Positions 1 through 7,982 of a DNA stretch of 52,292 nucleotides are shown here, in pieces. Each line of letters opens with the position of its first letter. Positions within the stretch are counted from its first letter, which is position 1. Made by a program: the position numbers and the translations under genes. This DNA comes from Wenzhouxiangellaceae bacterium (lineage in GTDB: Bacteria > Pseudomonadota > Gammaproteobacteria > Xanthomonadales > Wenzhouxiangellaceae). Location: the NCBI GenBank assembly GCA_018334995.1, contig JAGXKW010000017.1, positions 1 through 52,292 on the forward strand, in the 5' to 3' direction. A model generated the notes under the pieces. That model made no database searches, had not been told where the DNA came from, and saw only the letters and a list, made by a program, of their open reading frames with translations.

Positions 1-450
1 TCGACGACTGTCATCGTGGTACGTCACGCTGAAAAAGTCGATGATTCGCGCGACCCTGCGCTGAGCGAAGCAGGCCTTGAAAGGGCGCAGGCCCTGGCCG
101 CCGCGCTCGAGCACGCCGGGGTGGATGCGGCCTATGCCAGCCAGTACCGGCGTACCCGCCTGACCGCTGCACCGACCGCAGAATCCGCCGGCCTGGCCGT
201 GCAGATCGAACCGATCGAGGGCGACATTCCCGCCTGGGCGCAGGACTTTGCCGCAGCGCTTGCGCAACACCATGCGGGTGAAACCGTGCTGGTCGCCGGC
301 CACAGCAACACTGTGCCGCCGCTGGTCGCTGCGCTGTGCGGTTGCGAAGTCGATCCGCTGGCCGAAGACGATTACGACCGCCTGTTCGTCATCCAGCGTG
401 TCGGCGAGGTAAACCCGGCGCTGATCACGGCCCGCTACGGCGCCGAATAG
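1..450 (+). CDS. Histidine phosphatase (phosphoglycerate mutase-like) family protein, 5' partial
   Basis: The reading frame is open from the first base of the window, so the true start lies upstream; the GTG at 16 falls inside the conserved first strand and is unlikely to be the start. The N-terminus carries the phospho-accepting histidine in a VVRHAEK core (SixA/phosphoglycerate mutase-like RHx motif), and a second catalytic histidine lies in VAGHSNTVP near position 300. Family members remove phosphate from sugars, proteins or small molecules through a phosphohistidine intermediate. The short size, about 150 residues, fits the SixA-like branch, but no substrate can be assigned. It ends 3 bp from the convergent sigma-factor gene. 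Confidence 0.85.
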   Translation, partial: STTVIVVRHAEKVDDSRDPALSEAGLERAQALAAALEHAGVDAAYASQYRRTRLTAAPTAESAGLAVQIEPIEGDIPAWAQDFAAALAQHHAGETVLVAGHSNTVPPLVAALCGCEVDPLAEDDYDRLFVIQRVGEVNPALITARYGAE

Positions 451-453
451 TCT

Positions 454-1077
454 TCAGTTTCCTGTCGTGGGCTCGAATGCCCCCAGGCGCCCGCTTGTCG
501 GGGCCCGGTGGCAACATACGCTGCCCGAGTCGTCGAAGCGCACGCTGCAATTCGACACCAGCAGCTCACGCAGCCTTGCGCGCGCCCGCAGCAGGCGGGA
601 CTTGGTCGCCGCAAGACTCAGACCGGTTTCGGCGGCGAAATCAGCCTGGCGCATGCCCTCGAGGTCGCACCGTCGGATGACCTCCCGGTCGTTTTCGGAC
701 AACCTCGACAGGTTGCGCCCGAGGCACTCCTGGAGTTTCTCGACCGGCTCGCTTTCAAGCTGCGGCGCGCGCATCCGGTCATGAAGTTGCGAGGTTGGCC
801 GCACAAGCCGTTCGCGGTCGATCGCGGCATTGCGCGCGACCCGGAACAGCCAGGCCCGCGGGTTTTCCAACTTGCAGAAACCCTGCCCTTCGCGCATGGC
901 CCGGATGAAAACATCGTGCAGCATGTCATCGGCGGCGGCGCGGTCGCCCAGGCGTCGCACCAGAAAGCCGCGCAATTCGCGCTGATGCGTATGCCATGCA
1001 CGGAGCACGCAATCGAATGCCGGCGCATCCTGCCCGTCCGGAACCGCATCTGCATCTTTGCTCGGTTTTTTCTGCAT
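454..1077 (-). CDS. ECF-type RNA polymerase sigma factor, SigZ-like
   Basis: This is a 207-residue group IV sigma factor. Sigma region 2 covers roughly residues 25-95 (LHDVFIRAM and NPRAWLFRVARNAAID are the -10 recognition helices). Region 4 covers about 125-175, with the helix-turn-helix in MRQADFAAETGLSLAATKSRLLRAR. A C-terminal tail of about 30 residues contains three cysteines (SNCSVRFDD, SVCCH), which resembles SigZ-type proteins. No anti-sigma gene is adjacent. It is transcribed away from the ArsP-like permease starting at 1135, so it may control that cluster (inference). The ATG start at 1077 leaves only 57 bp between the two divergent genes. Confidence 0.88.
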   Translation of the reverse strand: MQKKPSKDADAVPDGQDAPAFDCVLRAWHTHQRELRGFLVRRLGDRAAADDMLHDVFIRAMREGQGFCKLENPRAWLFRVARNAAIDRERLVRPTSQLHDRMRAPQLESEPVEKLQECLGRNLSRLSENDREVIRRCDLEGMRQADFAAETGLSLAATKSRLLRARARLRELLVSNCSVRFDDSGSVCCHRAPTSGRLGAFEPTTGN

Positions 1078-1134
1078 CCTTTCGCCGTCTCGTTCGTCAT
1101 CCCGGGTAAATGGAACACGCGGAAACGCATTTCA

Positions 1135-2142
1135 ATGCTCGAAATATTCACGCTCTTCGCGGACTGGCTGACCCATGCGGTACTGGGTCTGGATCCGTCC
1201 AGTCGACTCGGCCAGGCCGTCCATTTCTTCGTCGAGGATACCAGCAAGATCCTGGTGCTTTTGATGGTGATGATCTACGTGATCGGCCTGGCGCGAGCGT
1301 CCCTGGATCTCGAGCGGGTGCGCGCTTTCCTGCAGCGCAAGCATCGCTTCGCCGGCTACCTGTTCGGTTCCGGCTTCGGCGCGATCACGCCGTTCTGCTC
1401 GTGCTCGAGCATTCCTCTTTTTCTCGGGTTCACCAGCGCCGGCATTCCGATCGGCGTGACCATGGCCTTCCTGCTGACCTCGCCGGTGATCAACGAGGTT
1501 GCCGTGGTGCTGCTGTGGAGCCTGCTGGGCTGGAAGTTCACGCTGGCCTACATCGTCGTCGGCATGTGCGTAGGCATTCTCGGCGGGCTGTTGCTGGACC
1601 GGCTGCGCGCAGAGCGTTGGCTGCAGGATTTCGCCGCCAGGGCCTATCGCCAGGCCGGGGACCACTCCGATGCCGCACCTCAGGCGCAGCCGGCGCCCGG
1701 CACGATGACCTTCGCGGAACGCCACGAGTTCGCGAAGAACGAAACGCTGGAGATCGCGGGCCGGATCTGGAAATGGGTACTGATCGGAATCGGCATCGGC
1801 GCCGCACTGCACGGATTCGTGCCCGAAGGCTGGTTCGAACGCCAGTTCGGCACCGGGCAGTGGTGGAGCGTGCCGGCCGCGGTGCTGGCCGGTCTGCCGC
1901 TGTACTCGAACGCGACCGGCGTGATCCCGGTGCTCGAAAGCCTGCTCGGCAAGGGCTTGCCGCTGGGCACCACGCTGGCATTCTGCATGAGCGTGGTGGC
2001 GGCCAGCATCCCCGAATTCCTGCTGCTCAAGCAGGTCATGCTATGGCGCCTGCTGGCGCTGCTGTTCGCCATCCTGCTGGCCAGCTTTATCCTGGTCGGC
2101 TGGATATTCAACGCCATTGCCCCTTGGCTGGACATTGTTTGA
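1135..2142 (+). CDS. Permease, ArsP/YraQ (DUF318) family
   Basis: The frame is open from 508, but the protein resembles the family only from the ATG at 1135, giving 335 residues. It is a polytopic membrane protein with two symmetric halves of four or five helices each, separated by a hydrophilic linker around residues 165-205. The family signature PFCSCSSIPLF places paired cysteines at residues 88 and 90. ArsP members export trivalent organoarsenicals; other DUF318 proteins have unknown cargo. A thioredoxin-like gene follows after 13 bp and an ACR3 carrier after that, so a metalloid detoxification role is the best inference. Divergent from the SigZ-like gene. Confidence 0.85.
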   Translation: MLEIFTLFADWLTHAVLGLDPSSRLGQAVHFFVEDTSKILVLLMVMIYVIGLARASLDLERVRAFLQRKHRFAGYLFGSGFGAITPFCSCSSIPLFLGFTSAGIPIGVTMAFLLTSPVINEVAVVLLWSLLGWKFTLAYIVVGMCVGILGGLLLDRLRAERWLQDFAARAYRQAGDHSDAAPQAQPAPGTMTFAERHEFAKNETLEIAGRIWKWVLIGIGIGAALHGFVPEGWFERQFGTGQWWSVPAAVLAGLPLYSNATGVIPVLESLLGKGLPLGTTLAFCMSVVAASIPEFLLLKQVMLWRLLALLFAILLASFILVGWIFNAIAPWLDIV

Positions 2143-2155
2143 AGGAGACTGTGAA

Positions 2156-2386
2156 ATGAAGATCGAAGTGCTTGGATCCGGCTGCCGCAAGTGCACCAAG
2201 ACCGCCGAACAGATCAACACCGCCGGCGCCGAACTCGGCGCCGATTTCAGCGTCGAGAAGGTCACCGACCCGAAGGCGATGATGCAATACCAGGTCATGC
2301 GCACGCCGGCCGTGGTCATCGACGGCAAGCTGGTGCACTCGGGGTCGATCCCGGATCACGACACCATCCGAAACTGGTTCGAATGA
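2156..2386 (+). CDS. Thioredoxin-like small redox protein (redox-active disulfide protein 2 type)
   Basis: This 76-residue protein has the minimal thioredoxin/glutaredoxin fold of the 'redox-active disulfide protein 2' family. GSGCRKCTKT holds the CxxC at residues 10-13, and the cis-proline loop is RTPAVVIDG. The ATG at 2156 sits 7 bp after a good GAAGGAGA ribosome-binding site, only 13 bp past the permease stop, so the two are co-transcribed. Such mini-thioredoxins often lie beside DUF318 permeases and may reduce or shuttle the metalloid cargo (inference). No signal peptide is visible, so it should be cytoplasmic. Confidence 0.9.
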   Translation: MKIEVLGSGCRKCTKTAEQINTAGAELGADFSVEKVTDPKAMMQYQVMRTPAVVIDGKLVHSGSIPDHDTIRNWFE

Positions 2387-2464
2387 GCCGCTGAAGGCCT
2401 GCCCCGGCATCCGGCCATGCAGCGCGATCCCGGTCGCCCGGGGCATAACTCAACTGGAGACACC

Positions 2465-3538
2465 ATGACTGCCGTGCCCTATCCCAAAAAGCGCCTGTCT
2501 TTCCTCGACCGCTTCCTGACGCTGTGGATCTTCGCCGCGATGGCGCTGGGCGTCGTGCTGGGCACGATCTTTCCCGCGTTTCCAGACCTGCTGGATTCGA
2601 TGTCGGTCGGCACCACCAACGTGCCGATCGCGATCGGGCTGATCCTGATGATGTACCCGCCGTTGGCACGCGTGCGCTACGAGGAGCTGCCGCTGGTGTT
2701 CAAGGACATCCGGGTCCTGAGCCTGTCGCTGGTGCAGAACTGGCTGATCGGGCCGCTGCTGATGTTCGGGCTGGCGGTGATCTTCCTGCGCGATTATCCG
2801 GAATACATGACCGGGCTGATCCTGATCGGCCTGGCGCGCTGCATCGCCATGGTGCTGGTGTGGAACCAGCTGGCCGGCGGCAGCAACCAGTACGTGGCCG
2901 CGCTGGTGGCGTTCAACTCGATCTTCCAGATCCTGTTCTTCAGCGTCTACGCCTGGTTCTTCCTGACCATCCTGCCGCCGCTGTTCGGGCTCGAAGGCAG
3001 CGTCATCGACGTCGGCTTCACGACCATCGCCGAGGCGGTGCTGATCTATCTGGGCATTCCGTTCGCCGCCGGTTTCCTGACCCGCTACTTCCTGCGCAGG
3101 AAACGGGGCGACGAGTGGTACGAGAAACAGTTCCTGCCGAAGATTTCGCCGATCACGCTGTTCGCGCTGCTGTTCACCATCGCCGCGATGTTTTCGCTCA
3201 AGGGCGCGGCCGTGCTCGAACTGCCGCTGGACGCGATCCGCATCGCGATTCCACTGGCGCTTTACTTCCTGATCATGTTCATCATCAGCTTCTGGATGGG
3301 TCGGGTGATCAAGGCCGACTATCCGCGCACCACTGCAATTGCCTTTACCGCAGCCAGCAACAACTTCGAGCTGGCCATTGCGGTCGCCATCGCCGCGTTC
3401 GGGCTGGCCTCGCCGGTCGCCTTCGCTACGGTCATTGGCCCGCTGGTCGAGGTGCCGGTGCTGATCTCGCTGGTCACGGTTTCGTTGTGGCTGAAGCGCC
3501 GCTGGTTTGCCGACCGGCCAGCAGAGCCTCTCACATGA
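2465..3538 (+). CDS. Arsenite efflux carrier, ACR3 family
   Basis: This is a 357-residue protein with about ten membrane helices, the normal ACR3 size. The ACR3 hallmark cysteine is Cys126 in the [13 protein letters not shown] segment, and the later [19 protein letters not shown] helix with its FE pair is also family-typical. ACR3 carriers expel As(III) using the proton gradient. The ATG at 2465 follows GGAGA at 2456-2460. It is the last gene of the permease-thioredoxin-ACR3 run and lies 78 bp after the thioredoxin gene. No ArsR or ArsC gene is in the window. Its stop codon lies in the left arm of a hairpin shared with hspQ. Confidence 0.9.
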   Translation: MTAVPYPKKRLSFLDRFLTLWIFAAMALGVVLGTIFPAFPDLLDSMSVGTTNVPIAIGLILMMYPPLARVRYEELPLVFKDIRVLSLSLVQNWLIGPLLMFGLAVIFLRDYPEYMTGLILIGLARCIAMVLVWNQLAGGSNQYVAALVAFNSIFQILFFSVYAWFFLTILPPLFGLEGSVIDVGFTTIAEAVLIYLGIPFAAGFLTRYFLRRKRGDEWYEKQFLPKISPITLFALLFTIAAMFSLKGAAVLELPLDAIRIAIPLALYFLIMFIISFWMGRVIKADYPRTTAIAFTAASNNFELAIAVAIAAFGLASPVAFATVIGPLVEVPVLISLVTVSLWLKRRWFADRPAEPLT

Positions 3539-3569
3539 CCCGGTTGTACAGCAATGCCCGGCCGGGTCA
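3536..3569. terminator. Hairpin spanning both convergent stop codons (ACR3 / hspQ)
   Basis: A perfect 8-bp inverted repeat, TGACCCGG (3536-3543) and CCGGGTCA (3562-3569), has an 18-nt loop. The outermost bases are the TGA stop of the ACR3 gene and the TGA stop of hspQ on the other strand. It has no U-tract on either side, so it may act as a bidirectional RNA 3'-end barrier and not as a classical intrinsic terminator. Confidence 0.45.
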
Positions 3570-3872
3570 GTGCAGGCTGCGGCGATAGCGCCCGTCGATG
3601 AAGGTATCGAAGAACTGTCCCAGCGCCGGGTGCTGGATCTGCTGGCCCGAGGGCTCGTCCTCGAGATGCTGCTCGGCGACGTAGGTCATGTGTTCGCCCT
3701 CGTGCACCAGCACGTGGTACCAGGGGCGATCCCTGGGCGGCCGGCTGGTGGCGACCTGCTCGTACCATTCCTCGCTGCCGGAAAATTCAGGGTCGACGTC
3801 GACAATGACCCCGCGATAGTCGTATTTCCTGTGGTGGATGACCTGTCCGGGGCTGAATTTCGGCTGGCTCAT
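3567..3872 (-). CDS. hspQ: Heat shock protein HspQ (YccV-like, hemimethylated-DNA-binding domain)
   Basis: The 101-residue protein matches HspQ across its length: an N-terminal KFSPGQVIHHRKYDYRGV strand, DPEF, a central RPWYHVLV segment and a C-terminal GQFFDTFIDGRYRR region. HspQ is a cytosolic heat-induced factor that acts as an adaptor or enhancer for Lon and also binds hemimethylated oriC DNA. The ATG at 3872 is chosen because a GGAGG box lies 8 bp upstream; an in-frame ATG at 3902 would add ten non-conserved residues. It converges with the ACR3 gene. Confidence 0.93.
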   Translation of the reverse strand: MSQPKFSPGQVIHHRKYDYRGVIVDVDPEFSGSEEWYEQVATSRPPRDRPWYHVLVHEGEHMTYVAEQHLEDEPSGQQIQHPALGQFFDTFIDGRYRRSLH

Positions 3873-3982
3873 GACAGTACCTCCATGCGACTTGAACGCC
3901 ATTGTGGGCCAGACGAAGTGAATGTGTCACGACGACGCGATCCAGCGCGCGCTGTCCGCCGTCCCGTCCAGTTCCGGCGGTG

Positions 3983-4495
3983 TCAGTATCGAAGCACCGA
4001 ATGCACCGCGTGGGGTACTTTTTCGGCGCCGGCCAGGAACTCCAGCTCGATCAGGACGGCCGCGCCGATGACCTCGGCACCGGCCTCGGCGAACAGTTCG
4101 CAGGTCGCGCCCATCGTGCCGCCGGTGGCCAGCACGTCGTCGATGACCAGTACACGCTGGCCTTCGCGCACCGCGTCGGCGTGCATCTCGACGGCATCGG
4201 TGCCGTATTCCAGCGCGTATTCGCGGCGAATCGTCGCGCGCGGCAGCTTGCCGGGCTTGCGCACCGGAATGAAGCCGGCGCCCAGCGCGCGCGCCACGCC
4301 GACGCCGAACAGGAAGCCGCGCGATTCGATGCCGGCGACCCGATCGACATGCTTCCCCGCGAAAGGCTCGTACAACCGGTCCACCGCCCAGGCCATGCCC
4401 TCGGGGCTGGCCAGCAAAGGGGTAATATCCTTGAACACGATGCCTGGCTCGGGCCAGTCGGGAACTTCGCGGATCAGGTGCCGGAAATCGGTCAT
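3983..4495 (-). CDS. apt: Adenine phosphoribosyltransferase
   Basis: This 170-residue protein converts adenine and PRPP to AMP in purine salvage. It has the APT N-terminus (VPDWPEPGIVFKDITPLL), the GIESRGFLFG loop, the basic RKPGKLPR segment and the PRPP-binding motif VLVIDDVLATGGT followed by ELEFLAGAEK. Length is normal. The open frame extends far upstream to 6454 as an antisense shadow of proA, but similarity begins at the ATG at 4495. It is divergent from proB, and the 168-bp gap between them holds a strong hairpin. Confidence 0.95.
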   Translation of the reverse strand: MTDFRHLIREVPDWPEPGIVFKDITPLLASPEGMAWAVDRLYEPFAGKHVDRVAGIESRGFLFGVGVARALGAGFIPVRKPGKLPRATIRREYALEYGTDAVEMHADAVREGQRVLVIDDVLATGGTMGATCELFAEAGAEVIGAAVLIELEFLAGAEKVPHAVHSVLRY

Positions 4496-4556
4496 GGTGG
4501 CTGCGCAAACTGGGGCGGAGCCTGGATGATACGCGATCGGTCTTTCCGCATTGCGC

Positions 4557-4594
4557 GGCGTTGCCGGCGTCGCAAGGCGCCGGCCGGCAACGCC
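4557..4594. other. Large perfect hairpin between apt and proB
   Basis: Eleven-base arms GGCGTTGCCGG (4557-4567) and CCGGCAACGCC (4584-4594) flank a 16-nt GC-rich loop in the divergent apt/proB spacer. There is no U-run on either strand, so an intrinsic terminator is unlikely. It could be a cruciform, a protein-binding site or a leader structure in the apt mRNA. Confidence 0.4.
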
Positions 4595-4597
4595 CCC

Positions 4598-4606
4598 TGC
4601 TAATAT
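4598..4606 (+). promoter_or_regulatory. Candidate extended -10 promoter for proB
   Basis: TGC followed by TAATAT at 4601-4606 fits an extended -10 element about 58 bp before the proB start. No good -35 box is visible 16-18 bp upstream, where the hairpin arm lies. This is a prediction from sequence alone. Confidence 0.3.
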
Positions 4607-4663
4607 TCGCCGCATGAGCCTGTCTCTTCCACCCATCGACGCCACGTCTCGGCAACAAGGGCA

Positions 4664-5803
4664 GTGAGCGCTCCGAGCCATCCGGCGCTGCGCGATTTTC
4701 TGCTCGACGGCACCGCGCCGCTGGTGATCAAGATCGGCTCGTCGCTGATGATCGGGGAAGACGGCGCACCCCGCCGCCAGTGGATGTCGGACCTGGCACG
4801 CCAGCTTGCGGGCCGCCCGGGGCCGATCCTGGCCGTTTCCTCCGGCGCCATCGCACTGGGTCGATCGGCGCTGGGCATCGCCGACCGACCTGCCAGTCTT
4901 GCCGAAGCGCAGGCGGCCGCCGCGGTGGGCCAGATCCGGCTGGCCGGGATCTGGTCGGAAGCCTGGGCCGACTGCGGACGCACCGCCGCCCAGGTCCTGC
5001 TCTCGCTGGACGACCTGGAAAACAGGGGCCGCTACCTGAATGCGCGCAACACCATCGAGACGCTGCTGGCCCGCGGCGTGGTGCCCATCATCAACGAAAA
5101 CGACACGGTCGCGACCGGCGAAATCCGCTTCGGCGACAACGACCGGCTGGGCGCGCGCGTGGCGCTGCTCGCGGGTGCCGACCTGCTGCTTTTGCTCAGC
5201 GACGTCGACGGCCTGTTCGACGCCGACCCGCGCAAAGTGCCCGATGCGAAGCTGATCCCGGAGGTGCCGGTCATCGACGCCGGCGTCGAAGCGCGGGCCG
5301 GCGCCGCCGAGGCCACCGGTTTCGGCACCGGCGGCATGGTCAGCAAGCTGGCCGCCGCGCGTATCGCCACTTCCGGCGGTTGCCCGGTGCTGCTGGCCGA
5401 CGGCAGCGGCGACGCCGAGCCGATCGCCCGGTTCTGCGAAACCGGGACCGGCACTTGCTTCCATGCTGCCGAAAAGCCGCTGGTGCGACGCAAGCAGTGG
5501 CTGCGTTCGCTGCAGCATTCGGCCGGGACGCTGCACCTGGACGCCGGCGCGGTCGCGGCACTTGACCGCGGCGCAAGCCTGCTGGCCAGCGGCATCCGGC
5601 GCGTCGACGGCGATTTCCGGCGCGGCGACCTGGTCGAATTGCGCGGCTCCCGGGGGACTGTCGGCCAGGGCCTGTGCGGCTACGATGCGGTGGACGCCGC
5701 GCGCATCATCGGCCGGCACAGTTCGGAATTCGAAGCCCTTCTCGGATACGCCGGTCGCGGGCCGGTGGTGCACCGCGACGACCTGATATTGTTCGAATGT
5801 TGA
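4664..5803 (+). CDS. proB: Glutamate 5-kinase
   Basis: ProB phosphorylates glutamate to gamma-glutamyl phosphate, the first and feedback-controlled step of proline synthesis. The 379-residue protein has the amino-acid kinase fold at about 1-260 (VIKIGSSL, SSGAIALGR, IINENDTVA, FGDNDRLGA, LLSDVDGLF, GTGGMVSKL) and a C-terminal PUA domain at about 275-365. The start is a GTG at 4664; no upstream ATG is in frame with conserved sequence, and VIKIGSS sits at the expected distance. It is followed 48 bp later by proA, forming a two-gene operon. Confidence 0.95.
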   Translation: MSAPSHPALRDFLLDGTAPLVIKIGSSLMIGEDGAPRRQWMSDLARQLAGRPGPILAVSSGAIALGRSALGIADRPASLAEAQAAAAVGQIRLAGIWSEAWADCGRTAAQVLLSLDDLENRGRYLNARNTIETLLARGVVPIINENDTVATGEIRFGDNDRLGARVALLAGADLLLLLSDVDGLFDADPRKVPDAKLIPEVPVIDAGVEARAGAAEATGFGTGGMVSKLAAARIATSGGCPVLLADGSGDAEPIARFCETGTGTCFHAAEKPLVRRKQWLRSLQHSAGTLHLDAGAVAALDRGASLLASGIRRVDGDFRRGDLVELRGSRGTVGQGLCGYDAVDAARIIGRHSSEFEALLGYAGRGPVVHRDDLILFEC

Positions 5804-5851
5804 AAAGACAATTTCCGGTGTCCGAATGATATCGAGCTGACGGGAGCACGC

Positions 5852-7123
5852 ATGGCCATGACTGACACGATGCCGGAGGCGGCGATTGCCGAATTGGGTC
5901 AGCGCGCGCAGCGCGCGGCGGCCGGTCTTGCGCAATGCGCCGCGGCCGAAAAGAACCGGGCGCTGATCGAGGCCGCCGCGAAGATCCGGTCCGGGGCCGC
6001 TGTCATCCTGGAAGCCAATGCCGCAGACCTGGAGCGGGCTCGGGCAGGCGGGGTCGGCGGCGCGATGCTCGACCGGCTGGTGCTCGACGATGCGCGCCTG
6101 GAAGCCGTCGCCGGCGGGCTGGAACAGGTCGCCGCTTTGGCCGACCCGGTCGGGCGCGAACTGGCGCGCTGGGCCCGGCCGAACGGGCTGGATATTGCCC
6201 GGGTCGCGGTGCCCGTCGGCGTGATCGGCGTGATCTACGAATCGCGCCCGAACGTGACCGCCGATGCAGCCGCACTGTGCCTGAAGGCCGGTAACGCAGT
6301 GATCCTGCGCGGCGGCAGCGAGGCGGTCGAAAGCAACCGCGCCATTCATGCAGCGATCGTGTCCGGGCTGGAATCGGCCGGCGTTGACCCGGATGCCGTG
6401 CAGATGGTGCCGGACCAGGACCGCGCGCTGGTCGGCGCGCTGCTGGGTGCGCACGAATGGGTCGACGTGATCGTGCCCCGGGGTGGAAGATCACTTGTCG
6501 AACGGGTGCAGCGTGATGCGCGCGTGCCGGTTTTCGCGCATCTGGACGGCAATAACCACCTCTACTGGCATCCCTCGGCCGAACCATGGATGGCCACCGA
6601 GGTGATCGTCAACGCCAAGATGCGCCGGCCCGGGATCTGCGGCGCGCTGGAGACGCTGCTGATCGATCGCGATTGCATCGACCGGCTGCCCGGGCTGGTC
6701 GACGCGCTGGACGGGCTGGGCTGCGAAGTTCGCGGCGATGCAAGCGCCCGGGCGATCGACGACCGAATCCGGAAGGCGACCGAAGCCGACTGGGCCACCG
6801 AGTACCTGGACGCGATCCTGGCGGTGCGCTGCGTCGAGTCGCCGGACGCGGCCATGGACCACATCGCGCGCCATGGTTCGGGGCACACCGACGGCATCCT
6901 GGCCGCGGATCCGGGCGTGATCGAATCGTTTCTGAATCGCGTCGACAGCGCCATCGTCGTGCAAAACGCGTCGACCCAGTTCGCCGACGGCGGCGAATTC
7001 GGCTTCGGCGCCGAGATCGGTATCGCGACCGGACGCCTGCACGCCCGCGGCCCGGTGGGGCTGGAACAGCTGACCACCTTCAAGTACCTGGTGCGGGGCA
7101 CGGGGCAGACGCGCGGCGACTGA
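5852..7123 (+). CDS. proA: Glutamate-5-semialdehyde dehydrogenase (gamma-glutamyl phosphate reductase)
   Basis: ProA reduces gamma-glutamyl phosphate with NADPH to glutamate semialdehyde, which cyclises to pyrroline-5-carboxylate. The 423-residue protein is of the aldehyde dehydrogenase superfamily: VPVGVIGVIYESRPNVT and GNAVILRGGSEA form the cofactor site, and the catalytic cysteine is in MRRPGICGALETLL. C-terminal motifs HGSGHTDGI, NASTQFADG and GFGAEIGI are ProA hallmarks. The ATG at 5852 follows a GGGAGC box; ATG 5858 is also possible. It directly follows proB; proC is not in the window. Confidence 0.96.
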   Translation: MAMTDTMPEAAIAELGQRAQRAAAGLAQCAAAEKNRALIEAAAKIRSGAAVILEANAADLERARAGGVGGAMLDRLVLDDARLEAVAGGLEQVAALADPVGRELARWARPNGLDIARVAVPVGVIGVIYESRPNVTADAAALCLKAGNAVILRGGSEAVESNRAIHAAIVSGLESAGVDPDAVQMVPDQDRALVGALLGAHEWVDVIVPRGGRSLVERVQRDARVPVFAHLDGNNHLYWHPSAEPWMATEVIVNAKMRRPGICGALETLLIDRDCIDRLPGLVDALDGLGCEVRGDASARAIDDRIRKATEADWATEYLDAILAVRCVESPDAAMDHIARHGSGHTDGILAADPGVIESFLNRVDSAIVVQNASTQFADGGEFGFGAEIGIATGRLHARGPVGLEQLTTFKYLVRGTGQTRGD

Positions 7124-7150
7124 TTGTCACCGAACTATCCGCATGGCCCA

Positions 7151-7834
7151 CTAGTCGATGCGCCTGACCTTCAGGCTCTTCGAAACGCCGTCGATGTGCA
7201 TGTAGAAAGAACTGAACAACCCTTTTTCGATGGTCACCCGCGGGTTGGCGGCCTTGTGATACAGGTTGGTCGAATTGGTGATCTCCCAGACCTGGCCGTT
7301 CTCCAGTTCGACGCGCTGACCCTTGTTCCAGAAATCGAACTGGCCAACCGCGGTGCTCGACATTTCATCCCCGCCGAGCTCGAGCATCTTCTTTTCCATG
7401 CCAAAGCGATCTTCCGCCGTTCCGCGCTCGGGTTCGGCGCTTCTGTCGTTTTCCCGGCGCCGGTCGGCGACTTCGCGACGCCCCTGTTCCAGTTCCCGTC
7501 GCAGTTGTTCGGCTTCGCGCCGCGCCTGTGCAGCTTCGCGACGCGCCTGCTCGGCTTCGCGACGCGCCTGCTCGGCTTCCCCTTGCGCCCGTTCGGTATC
7601 GGTTGCCGCGGGCCGGACATCGGCGCTCGAAGGCGTATCCGACGCGCTTGCGTCACCCTCCTCGGCGCCGCCATAGAAGCGGTCGAAGCATTCAAGACGT
7701 TCCTGGTCGCTCTCGATCTCGGCGCACTCGGCGACCGACTGCTGGGCATGCACCTGCAAAGACGCCATCGAAAATGCTGCGAAGGCCGCAAGAAACCCGG
7801 GGAACCTGATGAATGAGGCGCCAGAAATTCGCAT
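7151..7834 (-). CDS. Secreted protein with Cys-RLxCFD motif, coiled coil and C-terminal beta domain
   Basis: I do not recognise a named family. The 227-residue protein has a signal peptide (hydrophobic FLAAFAAFSMASL, cleavage near VHA-QQ). Next comes ECAEIESDQERLECFD, a spaced-cysteine motif, and then a charged coiled coil of seven-residue units (EQARREA) at about 85-125. The C-terminal part (GQRVELENGQVWEITN, NPRVTIEKGLFSSFYM) resembles a small beta domain seen in other gammaproteobacterial exported proteins. The ATG at 7834 is preferred; a TTG at 7849 is also possible. It converges with proA. The PldA protein at 25.7 kb carries the same N-terminal cysteine motif. Confidence 0.75.
   Translation of the reverse strand: MRISGASFIRFPGFLAAFAAFSMASLQVHAQQSVAECAEIESDQERLECFDRFYGGAEEGDASASDTPSSADVRPAATDTERAQGEAEQARREAEQARREAAQARREAEQLRRELEQGRREVADRRRENDRSAEPERGTAEDRFGMEKKMLELGGDEMSSTAVGQFDFWNKGQRVELENGQVWEITNSTNLYHKAANPRVTIEKGLFSSFYMHIDGVSKSLKVRRID
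7511..7594. repeat. Four tandem 21-bp units encoding coiled-coil heptads
   Basis: Four 21-bp units start at 7511, 7532, 7553 and 7574, each beginning with a GGCTTC-like sequence. The second and third differ at a single base. Each encodes one seven-residue coiled-coil repeat of the gene on the minus strand. Such exact in-frame repeats can expand or shrink by slippage. Confidence 0.7.
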
Positions 7835-7982
7835 GATTGTGTTCCGCAAAGTGTTCGTTCAGGTAGCGCGATCATAGCAGGGCCGGCCCCGGCTTACCGT
7901 CCGCGTTGAATTGCCGGCAAGCTTGCTGCATGATGGCCAGCCAGGCGCCTCAGCCCATACCTCAAACAGGAAAACGTCCAGA

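Noticed and set aside
508-1134. Long N-terminal extension of the ArsP-like permease from 508
   Set aside because: This part is antisense to the sigma-factor gene and unlike any permease; the membrane protein starts at 1135.
7124-7816. Plus-strand frame of 230 codons opposite the coiled-coil gene
   Set aside because: The minus strand has a signal peptide, heptads and a conserved-looking end, whereas the plus frame has repetitive Arg/Phe/Ala runs only.
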